Positions 1 to 9,170 are shown, numbered from the stretch's first letter. The stretch is DNA of 64,000 nt from Infirmifilum sp. NZ (GCF_022693705.1 NZ_CP094288.1:1070443-1134442); one strand, 5' to 3'. Notes: generated from the sequence alone by a model not told the origin. Numbers and translations: made by a program.

Positions 1-1048
1 ACTCACTTACCGCAAGCACAACATGGTAAGCAGCGGGTTCTTCGACGACCCCGAAGAGTACTCGTCGCTAGGGGAAACCCCCGAAGACGTTTACAAGAAC
101 ATCGACAAGGCCGCGCAGAAGCGCAGCGTCAAGCCGGGGGCGTTCGTGAACGGCGAGCTCGTGACAAAGAGCTACAAGGAGATCAACCTGAGCATAATGG
201 AGCACGTCAATGCCTCCTTCTACGACGACTGGAAAGGAAAGTTCCCACTCTACACGGAGACGGATCCCGAGGGCAACAAGCTACTGTGGGGCAAGCAGGA
301 TCCAGCATACCACCCGTGGAACAAGGTGACGATACCCAAGCCAGGGGCTAGGGACTGGAATGGGAAGTACAACTGGGCCGCCGCCGTCCGCTTCGTGTGG
401 AAGGACGGCACCGTCACACCCTTCGAGGTCGGCCCGATAGCGAGGCTCATGGCCACGGCTTACCAGCCCAGCGACTTCGGCAGTGGCAACGGTGTGCTCA
501 GAGTGACGCTGCCGAGGAGCGGTGGGGCAGACGACCTGCCACCTAGCGTTGTGGAGGAGATGACGCTCGAGTGGAAAGCCCCACCCTACTCGACCACGCT
601 CCAGAGAGTCCTAGCAAGAGCGTTCAACGTCGTAATCGATGCAGCCGCGGCGTGGCAAAACGTGCTAAAGGCGGTTGAGCTAGTGAGAAGCGGGAGGACC
701 AAGACGTCCCGGCCATGGACCGCGCCGTCTCGCAGAACATTCGGAGTAGGTTTCACAGAGGCCCCAAGAGGCACGGTCAGGCACTGGGTCGTCCAGGAAG
801 GCGGGAGAATCGTCAACTACCAGATACACGCACCGACAACAGGGAACGTCTCTCCGCATGACCAGTGGGGTATGTCGCCCTTCGAGCAGAGCGTCGCCAA
901 CAGCGTCGTAACGGAGGAGGTCCCACCCGACCAGTGGGAGGGCCTGGACTTCGTCAGGGCCATCAGGAGCTTCGACCCCTGCATCGCGTGCGCCGTGCAT
1001 ATCCAAGTGGGCAAGGTGAAGTCAATCAAGAAAATGATCGTGAGGTGA
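1..1048 (+). CDS. [NiFe]-hydrogenase large subunit, C-terminal part (5' end outside window)
   Basis: The reading frame is open back to the window edge, so the true start lies upstream. About 349 residues are visible. The protein ends with the hallmark DPCIACAVH (DPCxxCxxH), which supplies two of the cysteine ligands of the Ni-Fe centre. It is followed by a 15-residue tail that a maturation endopeptidase should remove after the His. The enzyme interconverts H2 with protons and electrons. It sits directly before Isp1- and Isp2-like genes, an arrangement known for membrane-bound group 1 hydrogenases of thermophilic archaea and bacteria. The small subunit is expected upstream. Family assignment is firm; the exact subgroup is inferred from context. 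Confidence 0.93.
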   Translation, partial: LTYRKHNMVSSGFFDDPEEYSSLGETPEDVYKNIDKAAQKRSVKPGAFVNGELVTKSYKEINLSIMEHVNASFYDDWKGKFPLYTETDPEGNKLLWGKQDPAYHPWNKVTIPKPGARDWNGKYNWAAAVRFVWKDGTVTPFEVGPIARLMATAYQPSDFGSGNGVLRVTLPRSGGADDLPPSVVEEMTLEWKAPPYSTTLQRVLARAFNVVIDAAAAWQNVLKAVELVRSGRTKTSRPWTAPSRRTFGVGFTEAPRGTVRHWVVQEGGRIVNYQIHAPTTGNVSPHDQWGMSPFEQSVANSVVTEEVPPDQWEGLDFVRAIRSFDPCIACAVHIQVGKVKSIKKMIVR

Positions 1049-1057
1049 AAGGCCCCA

Positions 1058-1849
1058 ATGGATATTCTAGACTTCGCGATCTACGTCGCGCCCCCGATCG
1101 TGGTAGCGATCTTCCTACTTGGTGTCGGCTACAGGCTCGGCAGGTACCTGTTCTTCTGGAAGAGGAGACCCTCAGCTCCAAGGAGGCAGCGCCCGCTGAC
1201 GAAACTGGCTGTAGGGCTAGTAATGGCCTTCGTCGACCCGCTGATCCAGACGCTCAAGCACAGGAAGGGGGACTTCGTTGGCGCGCTAGTTGCACTCCAC
1301 ATCCTCGGGGTGATACCGCTAATCTTCCTGCTTGGGCAGCACGTGGCCATGTTCTCGTACTGGATACCCTTTTACTCGGTGCTACGCCCGCTGGCCATAC
1401 CCTCGTCCATAACCTCCTCCAGCCTGACAGTTGCCTCAGGCGTGATACCAGCCTCCGACATGTCTTGGGGGTTCGTTAACACGCTCTGGGGGCCGCTTGT
1501 AGTCATACTGAACGGGGACCTGCTGGCGATACTGGCCATACTTGGTGTCAGCTACAAGATAGGCGACAAGATCGTCCGACTAGTCCACAGGCTCGGCAAC
1601 GCCCGCGTCGGCGACTGGTATGCCCTCGCACTCCTCCTCGCAATCCTAGTTTCGGGGTTCATGGCCACGCACCACCTACCCTCTGGCGAGATAGGGACCT
1701 ACAGGACGGTCCTCGGCGTTCACATCACCCTAGCTGAACTGCTGGTAGCAACTCTGCCATTCACGAAGTTCTGGCACTTTGTCTTCGGCTACTGGTACGG
1801 CAAGCTCCACGAGTGGTACGACCTCAAGTTCAGTAGGGGATCGTTATGA
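1058..1849 (+). CDS. isp1: Isp1-like membrane cytochrome b subunit of the hydrogenase (NarI/HdrE type)
   Basis: This 263-residue integral membrane protein has about five hydrophobic segments: near residues 8-25, 85-105, 145-165, 185-205 and 218-235. Several His residues in or near the segments (GVHITLAE, the TKFWHF region, HH near residue 205) could ligate b-type haem. It begins 9 bases after the hydrogenase stop, with an AGGTGAAAG-like ribosome site, and its stop overlaps the next start by 4 bases. Isp1 proteins pass electrons from the hydrogenase to the membrane quinone pool or to the Isp2 partner. Sequence similarity alone would be weak; the position between the hydrogenase and an HdrD-like gene makes the call. 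Confidence 0.75.
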   Translation: MDILDFAIYVAPPIVVAIFLLGVGYRLGRYLFFWKRRPSAPRRQRPLTKLAVGLVMAFVDPLIQTLKHRKGDFVGALVALHILGVIPLIFLLGQHVAMFSYWIPFYSVLRPLAIPSSITSSSLTVASGVIPASDMSWGFVNTLWGPLVVILNGDLLAILAILGVSYKIGDKIVRLVHRLGNARVGDWYALALLLAILVSGFMATHHLPSGEIGTYRTVLGVHITLAELLVATLPFTKFWHFVFGYWYGKLHEWYDLKFSRGSL

Positions 1850-3183
1850 GCTGGGAGGAGTTTAACGCGGAGAAGGTTAGAAGCGCCGAGGCCTACGCGC
1901 TCAGGCACCTGGACTCCGTGATGCTCCACTTCTTCGAGGACTGCGTTAACTGCGGCCTCTGCGAGATCAACTGCCCCTACACCGCTGCCGGTGAAGAGTA
2001 CGGCCCCGTCGAGAAGGCGGAGCCCCTGAGGAAGATCTACAGGCGGCACGCGCAGATCGTACCGAAGCTGTTCCCGTGGCTCTTCGGCGCCGGTGCTCCT
2101 AAGAGCAAGGAGGAGCTCGACAAATGGGTTGAAAAAGCATACAGGTGCACTAACTGCGGTCTATGCTACACGACGTGCCCCTTCGGCATCCATAGCGGCG
2201 AGATGATAAAGGTCCTGAGAGGGTACCTCGCTAAATCCGGCAGGATACCGACGTTACTGAAGCTCATGGTCGACGCAGAGGCCTCAAACACCCTGCTCGA
2301 GAACGCGGGTCTCCGGGGGATATGGGAGGACGCCGTGAGTAAGCTGAAGGAAGAGGGGGTCGAGTTCAACAAGAAGAACGCCAAGTACCTGTACATAACC
2401 TCCCTAGCGGAAGTCATGATGACTCCGGGCTCCGTCTTCGGAGCTGTCAAGCTCTTCAAGAAGCTGAACCTCGACTGGACGATGCCCGACAAACCCCTTT
2501 CCATGAGGGCTCCGATCGGCTCCCTAGCTGGCGATGACGAAGCCACAGCTATCGTCGCCAGGAGGATCTACGATTACATCAGGGAGATTAACCCCGAGTA
2601 CGTCGTCCTCAGCGACGGCGGCTACCCCTACACATTCTTCAGGTTCGACTTACCCAGGATCATCGGCGAGAAGCCTACATTCAAGGTGGTTCACGTAGTG
2701 GAGCTGGTCGAAGAGGCCCTTAAGCAGGGCAAGCTCAAGTTCAAGAAGGCCGCGGGGAAAGTCACCTGGCACAGCCCCTGCAAGATGGGGCGCTTCGGAG
2801 GCCTGCTCGAGGAGCCTGTGCGCGTGCTGAGCGAAGCATCAAGCGACTTCGTGAAGCTGAAAAGCCACGGGAGTTTCGGCAAGTGCTGTGGAGGTGGGAG
2901 TTCGATAGCCTGCATCGTTCCGCCCACGCAGCAGATGATGGAGAAAGTTATGGGAACAAGCATTCCCATAAGCGGAACCGAGAAAGCGTTCCTGGATAAG
3001 CTCTACAAGGATATGCTTGTGGCCGGCAAGGCCAAGGTGGACGAAATAAGGGAGAGTGGGGCCTCGGTGGTCGTCACGTCCTGCGTTGGGTGCATGCACA
3101 CGTTAAGCATGACCACACAGGCATACGGCGTGAACGTAAAGCTGAAAATGCTTTCAGAATTCCTATCGGAGAACCTCGAATAG
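1846..3183 (+). CDS. isp2: Isp2/HdrD-like iron-sulfur protein of the hydrogenase operon
   Basis: This 445-residue protein has two ferredoxin-type motifs, CVNCGLCEINCP and CTNCGLCYTTCP, in its N-terminal third; these should bind two [4Fe-4S] clusters. The C-terminal half carries one complete CCG (cysteine-rich) domain: HSPC, then GKCCGGG, then SCVGC. The first CCG domain seems degenerate, since no SCxxC is seen in the stretch around residues 245-265. The architecture matches heterodisulfide reductase subunit D and Isp2. It overlaps Isp1 by ATGA, so translation is coupled. The likely role is electron transfer between the hydrogenase/Isp1 and a membrane or cytosolic acceptor. The physiological partner cannot be told from the sequence. 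Confidence 0.85.
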   Translation: MSWEEFNAEKVRSAEAYALRHLDSVMLHFFEDCVNCGLCEINCPYTAAGEEYGPVEKAEPLRKIYRRHAQIVPKLFPWLFGAGAPKSKEELDKWVEKAYRCTNCGLCYTTCPFGIHSGEMIKVLRGYLAKSGRIPTLLKLMVDAEASNTLLENAGLRGIWEDAVSKLKEEGVEFNKKNAKYLYITSLAEVMMTPGSVFGAVKLFKKLNLDWTMPDKPLSMRAPIGSLAGDDEATAIVARRIYDYIREINPEYVVLSDGGYPYTFFRFDLPRIIGEKPTFKVVHVVELVEEALKQGKLKFKKAAGKVTWHSPCKMGRFGGLLEEPVRVLSEASSDFVKLKSHGSFGKCCGGGSSIACIVPPTQQMMEKVMGTSIPISGTEKAFLDKLYKDMLVAGKAKVDEIRESGASVVVTSCVGCMHTLSMTTQAYGVNVKLKMLSEFLSENLE

Positions 3184-3221
3184 GTATTTTTCTGCTTTTT
3201 CCCTTGACACCTATACCTATT

Positions 3222-4205
3222 CTACACTTCCCTAGATTTACCCAATATTCTGCCATCATAAGAAACGCAGTTTCCGTTCTCAATCCTAAAGAAGGGCTCG
3301 CGAAGCATGTTAACAGCCTTTAGGGCCTCCACTAGCCTGTCCAGCTTCTCCTCCTGGCTCAGCCCCTCGTGGTGTAGTATGCTATCGATGTCGACGAGGT
3401 TGTCGCTTCTGTTGAGGCAGGGCTTAAGCTTCGCGTCGTGGGTGAGCCTTACCCGCGTGCACCCCATGCAGAAGTAGGGGTTACAGTAGTTCGCTATCAC
3501 CTCTACCCTTATACCGCTCTCGAGGACGAAGACCGGCCTGTTGTGAAGCTGCTTCCTCTCAATCCTCGAGGCCCTCTCGCGTAGCATGGGTAATAGCTTC
3601 TCAACGGGGTAGTAGAGCGCTTGGAAGTTCTCCCTGCCTCTACCCTCAGGGATGAGCTCTATGACGTTCACGTTGAAACCCATCTTGGAGGCATAGTCCA
3701 GAACACCCGGTAGCTCGCCGAAGTTGTACTTTGTTATAACGAAGTTGATTTTCACGGGCAGTCCAAGGTCGTGCACAAGGCTAAGCCCCTTGAAAACCTT
3801 CTCGCTCCCGTTTACGCCGGTCATCAGGTTGTAGCTTTGGGGGCTTAGAGCGTGCAAACTGACGTTCAGCCTGTCGAGACCCGCTTCCTGGAGTTTTCCA
3901 GCACGCTCGAGGAGAAAGAAACCGTTTGTTGTGGCGGAAACCTCAACGTCGCCGCCTAAGCTCTTTACTCTCGAGACGATTTCGCCGATGTCAGGTCTGA
4001 CGAGGGGCTCTCCCCCTGTTAGCTTGAAGGTTTTCACCCCTAAGGAGTACGCTGCCCGTGAAACGAGTTCAATGTCTTCAACCGAGAGCTTATCGGGGTC
4101 CTCCCCCTCCCCCTCCCTGTGGCAAAAAACGCAGGAGTAGTTGCACCTGCCGGTGACCGATATTCGAAGGTTCGTCAGGGGGCGACCAAACCTATCAACT
4201 AGCAA
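3222..4205 (-). CDS. moaA: GTP 3',8-cyclase MoaA (molybdopterin/tungstopterin cofactor biosynthesis)
   Basis: This 327-residue radical-SAM enzyme carries out the first step of pterin cofactor synthesis. Cys21, Cys25 and Cys28 (CNYSCVFC) bind the SAM cluster. The second cluster motif is FCMGC...PC with C-x2-C-x13-C spacing, followed by the typical RVRLT context. The GGEPL motif lies near residues 64-68. The start is TTG. The protein ends ...GKSREV and lacks the C-terminal Gly-Gly found in many MoaA proteins. It is transcribed against the hydrogenase operon and ends 38 bases from isp2. The cofactor probably serves tungsten or molybdenum oxidoreductases elsewhere. Confidence 0.93.
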   Translation of the reverse strand: MLVDRFGRPLTNLRISVTGRCNYSCVFCHREGEGEDPDKLSVEDIELVSRAAYSLGVKTFKLTGGEPLVRPDIGEIVSRVKSLGGDVEVSATTNGFFLLERAGKLQEAGLDRLNVSLHALSPQSYNLMTGVNGSEKVFKGLSLVHDLGLPVKINFVITKYNFGELPGVLDYASKMGFNVNVIELIPEGRGRENFQALYYPVEKLLPMLRERASRIERKQLHNRPVFVLESGIRVEVIANYCNPYFCMGCTRVRLTHDAKLKPCLNRSDNLVDIDSILHHEGLSQEEKLDRLVEALKAVNMLREPFFRIENGNCVSYDGRILGKSREV

Positions 4206-4383
4206 GACAACACCGCACTAGATCCACGCTAGGGGAGATTTATGCGTTATGTCCAGACAAGAATATCGCTTCTCCCGTGAATCCCTTTTAAGGAATTTAA
4301 GGCATATAAATATCAATTATCACGAAAAGTTTTTTAATGAAATAAAGACAAGCAAACATCTTTTCGGCAAACGTATCAAAAAA

Positions 4384-4394
4384 CTTAAAAAATA
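4384..4394 (+). promoter_or_regulatory. TATA-like promoter of the amino-acid ABC transporter operon
   Basis: The box CTTAAAAAATA is centred about 25 bases before the ATG at 4414, the spacing expected for a leaderless archaeal mRNA. The surrounding 4290-4400 stretch is strongly AT-rich. It contains a second TATA-like string (ATATAAATAT, about 4302-4311) that could be an alternative or activator-dependent promoter. Confidence 0.6.
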
Positions 4395-4413
4395 TAGTTT
4401 TCAGACACGCTCA

Positions 4414-5682
4414 ATGGCTCAGGCCCAACAATCCTCAAAAAGGAGCGAAGCCATAAAACTTGCAACGCTGCTGATCATAGGGCTCATCATCGGAACCGCC
4501 ATAGGCTTCCTCCTCGCCCCAAGACCCACCACCCCAGCCGCGCAGCAGACTATAACCGTCCCGATCGGTGCGCTCCTCCCCCTCACCGGTGACCTCTCAT
4601 CCTTCGGGAAAAGAAACCAGCACGCGCTCGAGCTTGCTGTGGAGGATATTAATGCCTTCGCGGAGCAGGTTGGGTCGCCTTTCAGGTTCAGGCTCCTCGT
4701 CGAGGACACCGGCACGAACCCCGAGCAGGCTAGAGCCAAGATACAGGCCCTCGCAGCCCAAGGAGTACAAGCCGTCATAGGGCCCATGGCGAGCAGCGAA
4801 GTAAGCCAAGTCAAGCAGTTCGCAGACGCAAACAAGATAGTCGTGATAAGCCAGTCTTCCACAGCACCCTCGCTTGCTGTTGCTGGCGACTACGTGTTTA
4901 GGGTTGTGCCTAGCGACGTGTACCAGGGGCGGGCGCTGGCTAGGCTGGTGTTCAGCAGCGGCTTCCGGGGGGCTGCGGTGATCTACAGGAACGACGCGTG
5001 GGGTAAGGGGCTGTTCGAGGCGTTCGCCGCCAGGTTCCGGGAGCTCGGCGGCAGCGTCGAGGCCGTCGCCTTCGACCCCAACGCCCAGGACGTCTCGGGC
5101 GAGGTCGCTAGGCTCGCCGAAGCCGCCTCCAAGCTCGGCCCCTCCACCGCAGTAGTGCTCATCAGCTTCGAGGACGACGGCATAAAAGTAATCCAGGCAG
5201 CCGCCCAAAACCCCACACTCTCAAAGCTCAAGTGGTTCGGAACAGACGGCACAGCGAGGGCTTCGAAGATGGCGCAGCAGATAGGGGCCCAGCTTGTCTC
5301 TCTCGGCGGGTTGACCAGCACCGTTTTCCAGCCCGGCGTGAACCCGCTTCAGAGCAGCTTTATATCCAAGTTCAGGTCCCGCTTCGGGGAGGATCCAGAC
5401 GCTTACTCCATGAATAGTTACGATGCTGCTTGGCTCGTGGCCCTCTCGGTGATGGCTGCAGGCCAGTACAGCGGGGAAGCCATCGCCAAAGCCCTCCCCA
5501 CAGTGGCGCAGCACTACTACGGAGTAACAGGAAACACAGCACTAGACCAAACAGGAGACAGGTCAGCGGGAGACTACGCCGCCTGGAAGGTCGTTAAGAC
5601 GGACACCGGATACACGTGGGTGCTAGCGGCAACTTACAGCAGTGCTACAGACAGCTGGACCCCTATTGCGAGCGGCGGGTGA
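4414..5682 (+). CDS. ABC transporter substrate-binding protein, branched-chain amino-acid (LivJ) type
   Basis: I place the start at the ATG at 4414 (MAQAQQ...), giving 422 residues. The reading frame is open further upstream, but that part runs through the AT-rich promoter and has no signal-like character. A single hydrophobic helix at about residues 18-38 anchors the protein outside the membrane; there is no lipobox cysteine. The rest is a periplasmic-binding-protein type I fold: ALLPLTGDLSSFG at the start, VIGPMASSEV near the first lobe, and YDAAWL near the end. The four transporter genes that follow make a complete LivJ-G-F-H-M set. The substrate may be a branched-chain amino acid or another amide or amino compound; the sequence does not decide. 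Confidence 0.9.
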   Translation: MAQAQQSSKRSEAIKLATLLIIGLIIGTAIGFLLAPRPTTPAAQQTITVPIGALLPLTGDLSSFGKRNQHALELAVEDINAFAEQVGSPFRFRLLVEDTGTNPEQARAKIQALAAQGVQAVIGPMASSEVSQVKQFADANKIVVISQSSTAPSLAVAGDYVFRVVPSDVYQGRALARLVFSSGFRGAAVIYRNDAWGKGLFEAFAARFRELGGSVEAVAFDPNAQDVSGEVARLAEAASKLGPSTAVVLISFEDDGIKVIQAAAQNPTLSKLKWFGTDGTARASKMAQQIGAQLVSLGGLTSTVFQPGVNPLQSSFISKFRSRFGEDPDAYSMNSYDAAWLVALSVMAAGQYSGEAIAKALPTVAQHYYGVTGNTALDQTGDRSAGDYAAWKVVKTDTGYTWVLAATYSSATDSWTPIASGG

Positions 5683-5691
5683 CTTTTAAAG

Positions 5692-6456
5692 ATGCTTATT
5701 TCTCCTATTCTTTCCACGCGTAATATCTCTAAGAGGTTTGGCGGTGTTACAGCTCTCAGCAACGTGAGCATCCGCGTAGGGCCGAAAAATCTGTCCCTGA
5801 TTATTGGCCCGAATGGCAGCGGGAAGTCCACCCTGATAAACGTAATAGGTGGATTACTGCAGCCGGATGATGGCCGCGTGTACTTCAACGGGAAAGATAT
5901 CACGAGGCTGTCACCCCACGAGAGGTTCCGTCTGGGCCTTGCTAGGACGTTCCAAACACCGCAACTATTCACAAGCCTAAGCGTCTTGGAAAACGTTCTC
6001 GTACCGATGAGAGAGTACTACGAGGAGCGAGTGCTAGAGATACTGTTAAGCGACAGCTGGAGGCTTAGGGAGAAGAAATACGTGGGCAGAGCGTTTCAGG
6101 TGCTGAAGCTTCTAAACCTGGATCACCTATGGGATGCTCCAGCATCCGACCTAAGCGGTGGTCAGATGAAGCTCCTTGAGCTCGCGCGGGTGCTCATGAG
6201 CGACCCCCAGCTCATAATCTTAGACGAACCCCTTGCGGGAGTGAACCCCTCGTTGGCTAACGAGATTATGAGTTACCTCAGAACGTTGCGTGACGAGCTC
6301 GGGGTTACATTCCTTGTCGTGGAGCACAGGCTAGACATAGCTCTTAAATTCGTAGACTATGTCTATGCGATGCACCAGGGTCAAGTAATAGCCGAAGGCT
6401 CTCCCGACACAGTCATCAAGAACCCCGCGGTTATCGAAGCCTACCTAGGTGGGTGA
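5692..6456 (+). CDS. livG: ABC transporter ATP-binding protein (LivG type)
   Basis: This 254-residue ATPase has Walker A GPNGSGKST, the signature LSGGQ (residues about 154-158) and Walker B LIILDEP. The insert after the Q-loop and the C-terminal end ...EAYLGG are typical of LivG. It powers uptake together with LivF and the two permeases. It starts 9 bases after the binding protein and overlaps livF by 4 bases (GTGA), so the operon is translationally coupled. Confidence 0.93.
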   Translation: MLISPILSTRNISKRFGGVTALSNVSIRVGPKNLSLIIGPNGSGKSTLINVIGGLLQPDDGRVYFNGKDITRLSPHERFRLGLARTFQTPQLFTSLSVLENVLVPMREYYEERVLEILLSDSWRLREKKYVGRAFQVLKLLNLDHLWDAPASDLSGGQMKLLELARVLMSDPQLIILDEPLAGVNPSLANEIMSYLRTLRDELGVTFLVVEHRLDIALKFVDYVYAMHQGQVIAEGSPDTVIKNPAVIEAYLGG

Positions 6457-7169
6457 GATTGAGCCTGCTGGACGTCGAGGATCTAGCGGTTGGATATGGA
6501 AAAATGGAGATTGTGAGCGGGGTTTCCTTCAGTGTTCACAAAAAGGAGATTTTCGTAATTGTGGGTCCTAATGGGAGCGGTAAAAGCACGCTTCTCAAAG
6601 GTCTTTTCGGCCTAGCGAGGGTGTTTAAAGGGCGAGTGTTGCTGAGCGGCGCCGAAATCACCAGTTTGCCACCTCACAAGCGCTCCACCATGGGCCTCGC
6701 GTACCTTCCGCAGCTCGGAAACACATTCGAGAGCTTATCCGTTTACGAGAACCTTGTCCTGGCGGCTCACAACCTTCCTCGCGAGGAGTTCGAGAAGCGC
6801 CTCGAGAACGTTCTAGAGATGCTTCCGGCTCTGCGAGGCCTCCTTAAACGGAAAGCAAAAACGCTCAGCGGGGGTGAGCGCCAGATGCTGGCGTTAGCTA
6901 TGAACCTCCTCAGAAATCCGCATGCCTTGATGATGGATGAACCAACGGCCGCTCTCTCACCAAAGCTGGCGGCTCAGGTTTTCAATCAGATACAAGCTCT
7001 TAGAAACGAGCACGGTCTCACGATTGTGCTTGTAGAGCAAAATGCCTTGAAGGCGCTGGAGATCGGCGACAGAGCTCTCCTGCTGGTCTCAGGCCAGCCT
7101 AGGTTCTACGGTGCAGCGTCGGAGTTGTTGGAAAACAGAGAGTTGGGGAAACTCTACTTGGGGCTGTAG
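6453..7169 (+). CDS. livF: ABC transporter ATP-binding protein (LivF type)
   Basis: This 238-residue ATPase starts with GTG within the livG stop. Walker A is GPNGSGKST, the signature is LSGGE, and Walker B is ALMMDEP. The C-terminus ELGKLYLGL matches the LivF ending. It forms the heterodimeric motor with LivG. The next gene begins 20 bases downstream. Confidence 0.93.
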   Translation: MRLSLLDVEDLAVGYGKMEIVSGVSFSVHKKEIFVIVGPNGSGKSTLLKGLFGLARVFKGRVLLSGAEITSLPPHKRSTMGLAYLPQLGNTFESLSVYENLVLAAHNLPREEFEKRLENVLEMLPALRGLLKRKAKTLSGGERQMLALAMNLLRNPHALMMDEPTAALSPKLAAQVFNQIQALRNEHGLTIVLVEQNALKALEIGDRALLLVSGQPRFYGAASELLENRELGKLYLGL

Positions 7170-7189
7170 GCGTCTTTTGGTGGTTGAAT

Positions 7190-8095
7190 GTGCAGGTGCT
7201 CCTAGAGGTTTTTATTAACGGGTTGGTATACAGCAACCTACTTGCCCTCCTGTCCATCGGGCTTGCTCTAGCTCTTTTAACTTCTAAGGTCTCGAACTTC
7301 GCTCAGGGGGACTTTGCGATTATAGGTATTTACTCGGCTTACACCGCCAGCGTTTTGACCCAACTCTCCCCCTATGTTCACATCCCACTTGCCTTCGCGG
7401 CAGGCGCCTCCGTGGCCGCCGCCATCTACTTTCTAGTGTTCGACAAGCTGAGGGGTCGATCAACTCTCGTCACCCTGATGATAGTTTCGATGGCTATCGA
7501 CATGATTCTAAGAGCATCAATGCAGCTTTACGCGGATTTCCTCCAGCTCACGTTACGGGTGTACTCTAGGGGGTTTATATTCAAGGACGTAACACTTGAC
7601 TTTGCGGGCTTTTCTCTCGCCGGGGTACTGGTCCTATCAACTCTAACCACAATGCTCCTCTTGCTGACCCTGTATACCCTTCTCTTTAAGACAAGGATAG
7701 GAATAGCGATGAGAGCTGCAATCGAAAATCCTCAGCTCGCGGAAACTCTTGGAATAAATGTTAGGAGGGTGTTCGCGCTGGGTTGGGCGCTCTCAGGCGG
7801 ATTGGGAGCTGTGGCAGGAGTGTTTTTACCGTTCCGAATACCCGTTAACCCTGACACTGGTTTTACGCTACTTCTTTCGATATTCGCATCTGCTACAGTT
7901 GGTGGCTTGACAAGCCTTACTGGGAGTGTTGTCGGTGCATACATTATAGGCTTTTCCGAGACTTTGTTCACGTATGCCCTGTCAAGCCTGGGGTTGAGCA
8001 CGGCCTACCGCCCTGCCGTCTCCTTCATAGCCATAATAGTGACTTTACTGCTCGCTCCCAGCGGAGTTGCCTCGTTGTGGAGTAGAAAGAGGTGA
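7190..8095 (+). CDS. livH: ABC transporter permease (LivH type)
   Basis: This is a membrane permease of about 301 residues with eight or so hydrophobic segments. It contains the LivH-typical N-terminal stretch ALLSIGLALAL...NFAQGDF and the EAA-like cytoplasmic loop MRAAIENPQLAETLGIN. I prefer the GTG at 7190. A GGTGG ribosome site ends 6 bases before it, whereas the in-frame TTG at 7184 abuts that site. The stop overlaps the next start by 4 bases. Confidence 0.9.
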   Translation: MQVLLEVFINGLVYSNLLALLSIGLALALLTSKVSNFAQGDFAIIGIYSAYTASVLTQLSPYVHIPLAFAAGASVAAAIYFLVFDKLRGRSTLVTLMIVSMAIDMILRASMQLYADFLQLTLRVYSRGFIFKDVTLDFAGFSLAGVLVLSTLTTMLLLLTLYTLLFKTRIGIAMRAAIENPQLAETLGINVRRVFALGWALSGGLGAVAGVFLPFRIPVNPDTGFTLLLSIFASATVGGLTSLTGSVVGAYIIGFSETLFTYALSSLGLSTAYRPAVSFIAIIVTLLLAPSGVASLWSRKR

Positions 8096-9105
8096 CATCT
8101 GTGGACCTGCTCATGTTTCTAATGGATCTCGGCGTCCTGTACTCCGTCTATGCCATACTCGCAATCTCCGTCGAAATAGAGTACGGAGAACTAGGAATAC
8201 CTAACTTTGCCAAGTCTGCTATGTATGCCGTTGGCGCCTTCTCCGTCGGTGCGCTAGCCACGCGCATCGGTGTATGGCTCATTGGGGCCACGTGGGAAGG
8301 AGACTTCAAGAGTACAAGCTGGATTTACGCGACCATGGTGTCTGAGAAGATAGCTTTGAATCCAATGTTAGGCATCATAGTATTCGTAGTACCTCTCCTT
8401 GTAGCGATACCTGTAGCCGCCTTATTGGGTCTCATAGCATCATATCCCGCCTTACGCCTTCGCGAGGATTACCTTGGTATAACTCTCATAGCGTTCAGCG
8501 AGCTCGTCAGAGTCTTTGCGAGAAACTATGAACCGCTCGTGGGCGGCACATTTGGAGCTGGGATTCCGAACTTTCTGGCATTTCTCCCTGTTCAGCTTAG
8601 AAGCATTACACTGCTTTTAATAGCCGTGACGTTCTTAGCTGTAATTTGGCTGTCTTACTACAAACTGACGACATCTCCCTTTGGGAGAGTCCTGCGCGCG
8701 ATAAGGGATAATGAAGTCGCAGCCCAGAGCCTTGGCAGGAACATAGTTAAGATCCGAGCCACAGTATTAATGCTCGGGTCCATGCTGGCCGCGATTGCAG
8801 GTGTGCTCTATGCATTCTATGTCGGCTCCGTCAACCCGGATGACTTCACAATAATGAAGACTTTCATTGTCATCCTCATGGTCGTAATTGGGGGCAGGGG
8901 AAACCCATTCGGTCCACTCGTAGGTGCAGGCGTGTACATCGCGCTCGACAGAGCGATAACTTTCGCTAAGCAACAGGTACTGTTACCGTTTGACGTGAAC
9001 TACTTCTCGTACATCATCTTCGGAACGTTGCTTATACTCGTTGTGATGTGGCGCCCCGGAGGGTTGGTTCCAGAAAAACCTCCTCTCACCGTTCGGAAGG
9101 AGTAG
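8092..9105 (+). CDS. livM: ABC transporter permease (LivM type)
   Basis: This 337-residue permease is the fifth and last gene of the transporter operon. It has many hydrophobic helices, the loop RAIRDNEVAAQSLG typical of LivM, and the C-terminal WRPGGLVPE. It starts with GTG inside the livH stop codon. It pairs with LivH to form the translocation channel. Confidence 0.92.
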   Translation: MTSVDLLMFLMDLGVLYSVYAILAISVEIEYGELGIPNFAKSAMYAVGAFSVGALATRIGVWLIGATWEGDFKSTSWIYATMVSEKIALNPMLGIIVFVVPLLVAIPVAALLGLIASYPALRLREDYLGITLIAFSELVRVFARNYEPLVGGTFGAGIPNFLAFLPVQLRSITLLLIAVTFLAVIWLSYYKLTTSPFGRVLRAIRDNEVAAQSLGRNIVKIRATVLMLGSMLAAIAGVLYAFYVGSVNPDDFTIMKTFIVILMVVIGGRGNPFGPLVGAGVYIALDRAITFAKQQVLLPFDVNYFSYIIFGTLLILVVMWRPGGLVPEKPPLTVRKE

Positions 9106-9111
9106 CAGTTT

Positions 9112-9136
9112 GTTTTTCGACGATTGTTGAAAAAAC
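9112..9136 (+). terminator. AT-rich hairpin after the transporter operon
   Basis: GTTTTTCGAC (9112-9121) and GTTGAAAAAAC (9126-9136) can pair around a 4-base loop, with one G-T wobble and one bulged A. The element lies 6 bases past the livM stop and contains a T run, so it may mark transcript ends. Archaeal termination depends mainly on T tracts, so the hairpin itself may be incidental. Confidence 0.35.
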
Positions 9137-9170
9137 ATAATTGAGAAGTTAAAGTAATTATCCGGCTTTG

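Noticed and set aside
4249-4413. 55-codon N-terminal extension of the substrate-binding protein
   Set aside because: It is Lys/Asn/Ile-rich, overlaps the TATA boxes, and would place a membrane anchor in mid-protein. ATG 4414 has the right promoter spacing and family-like start.
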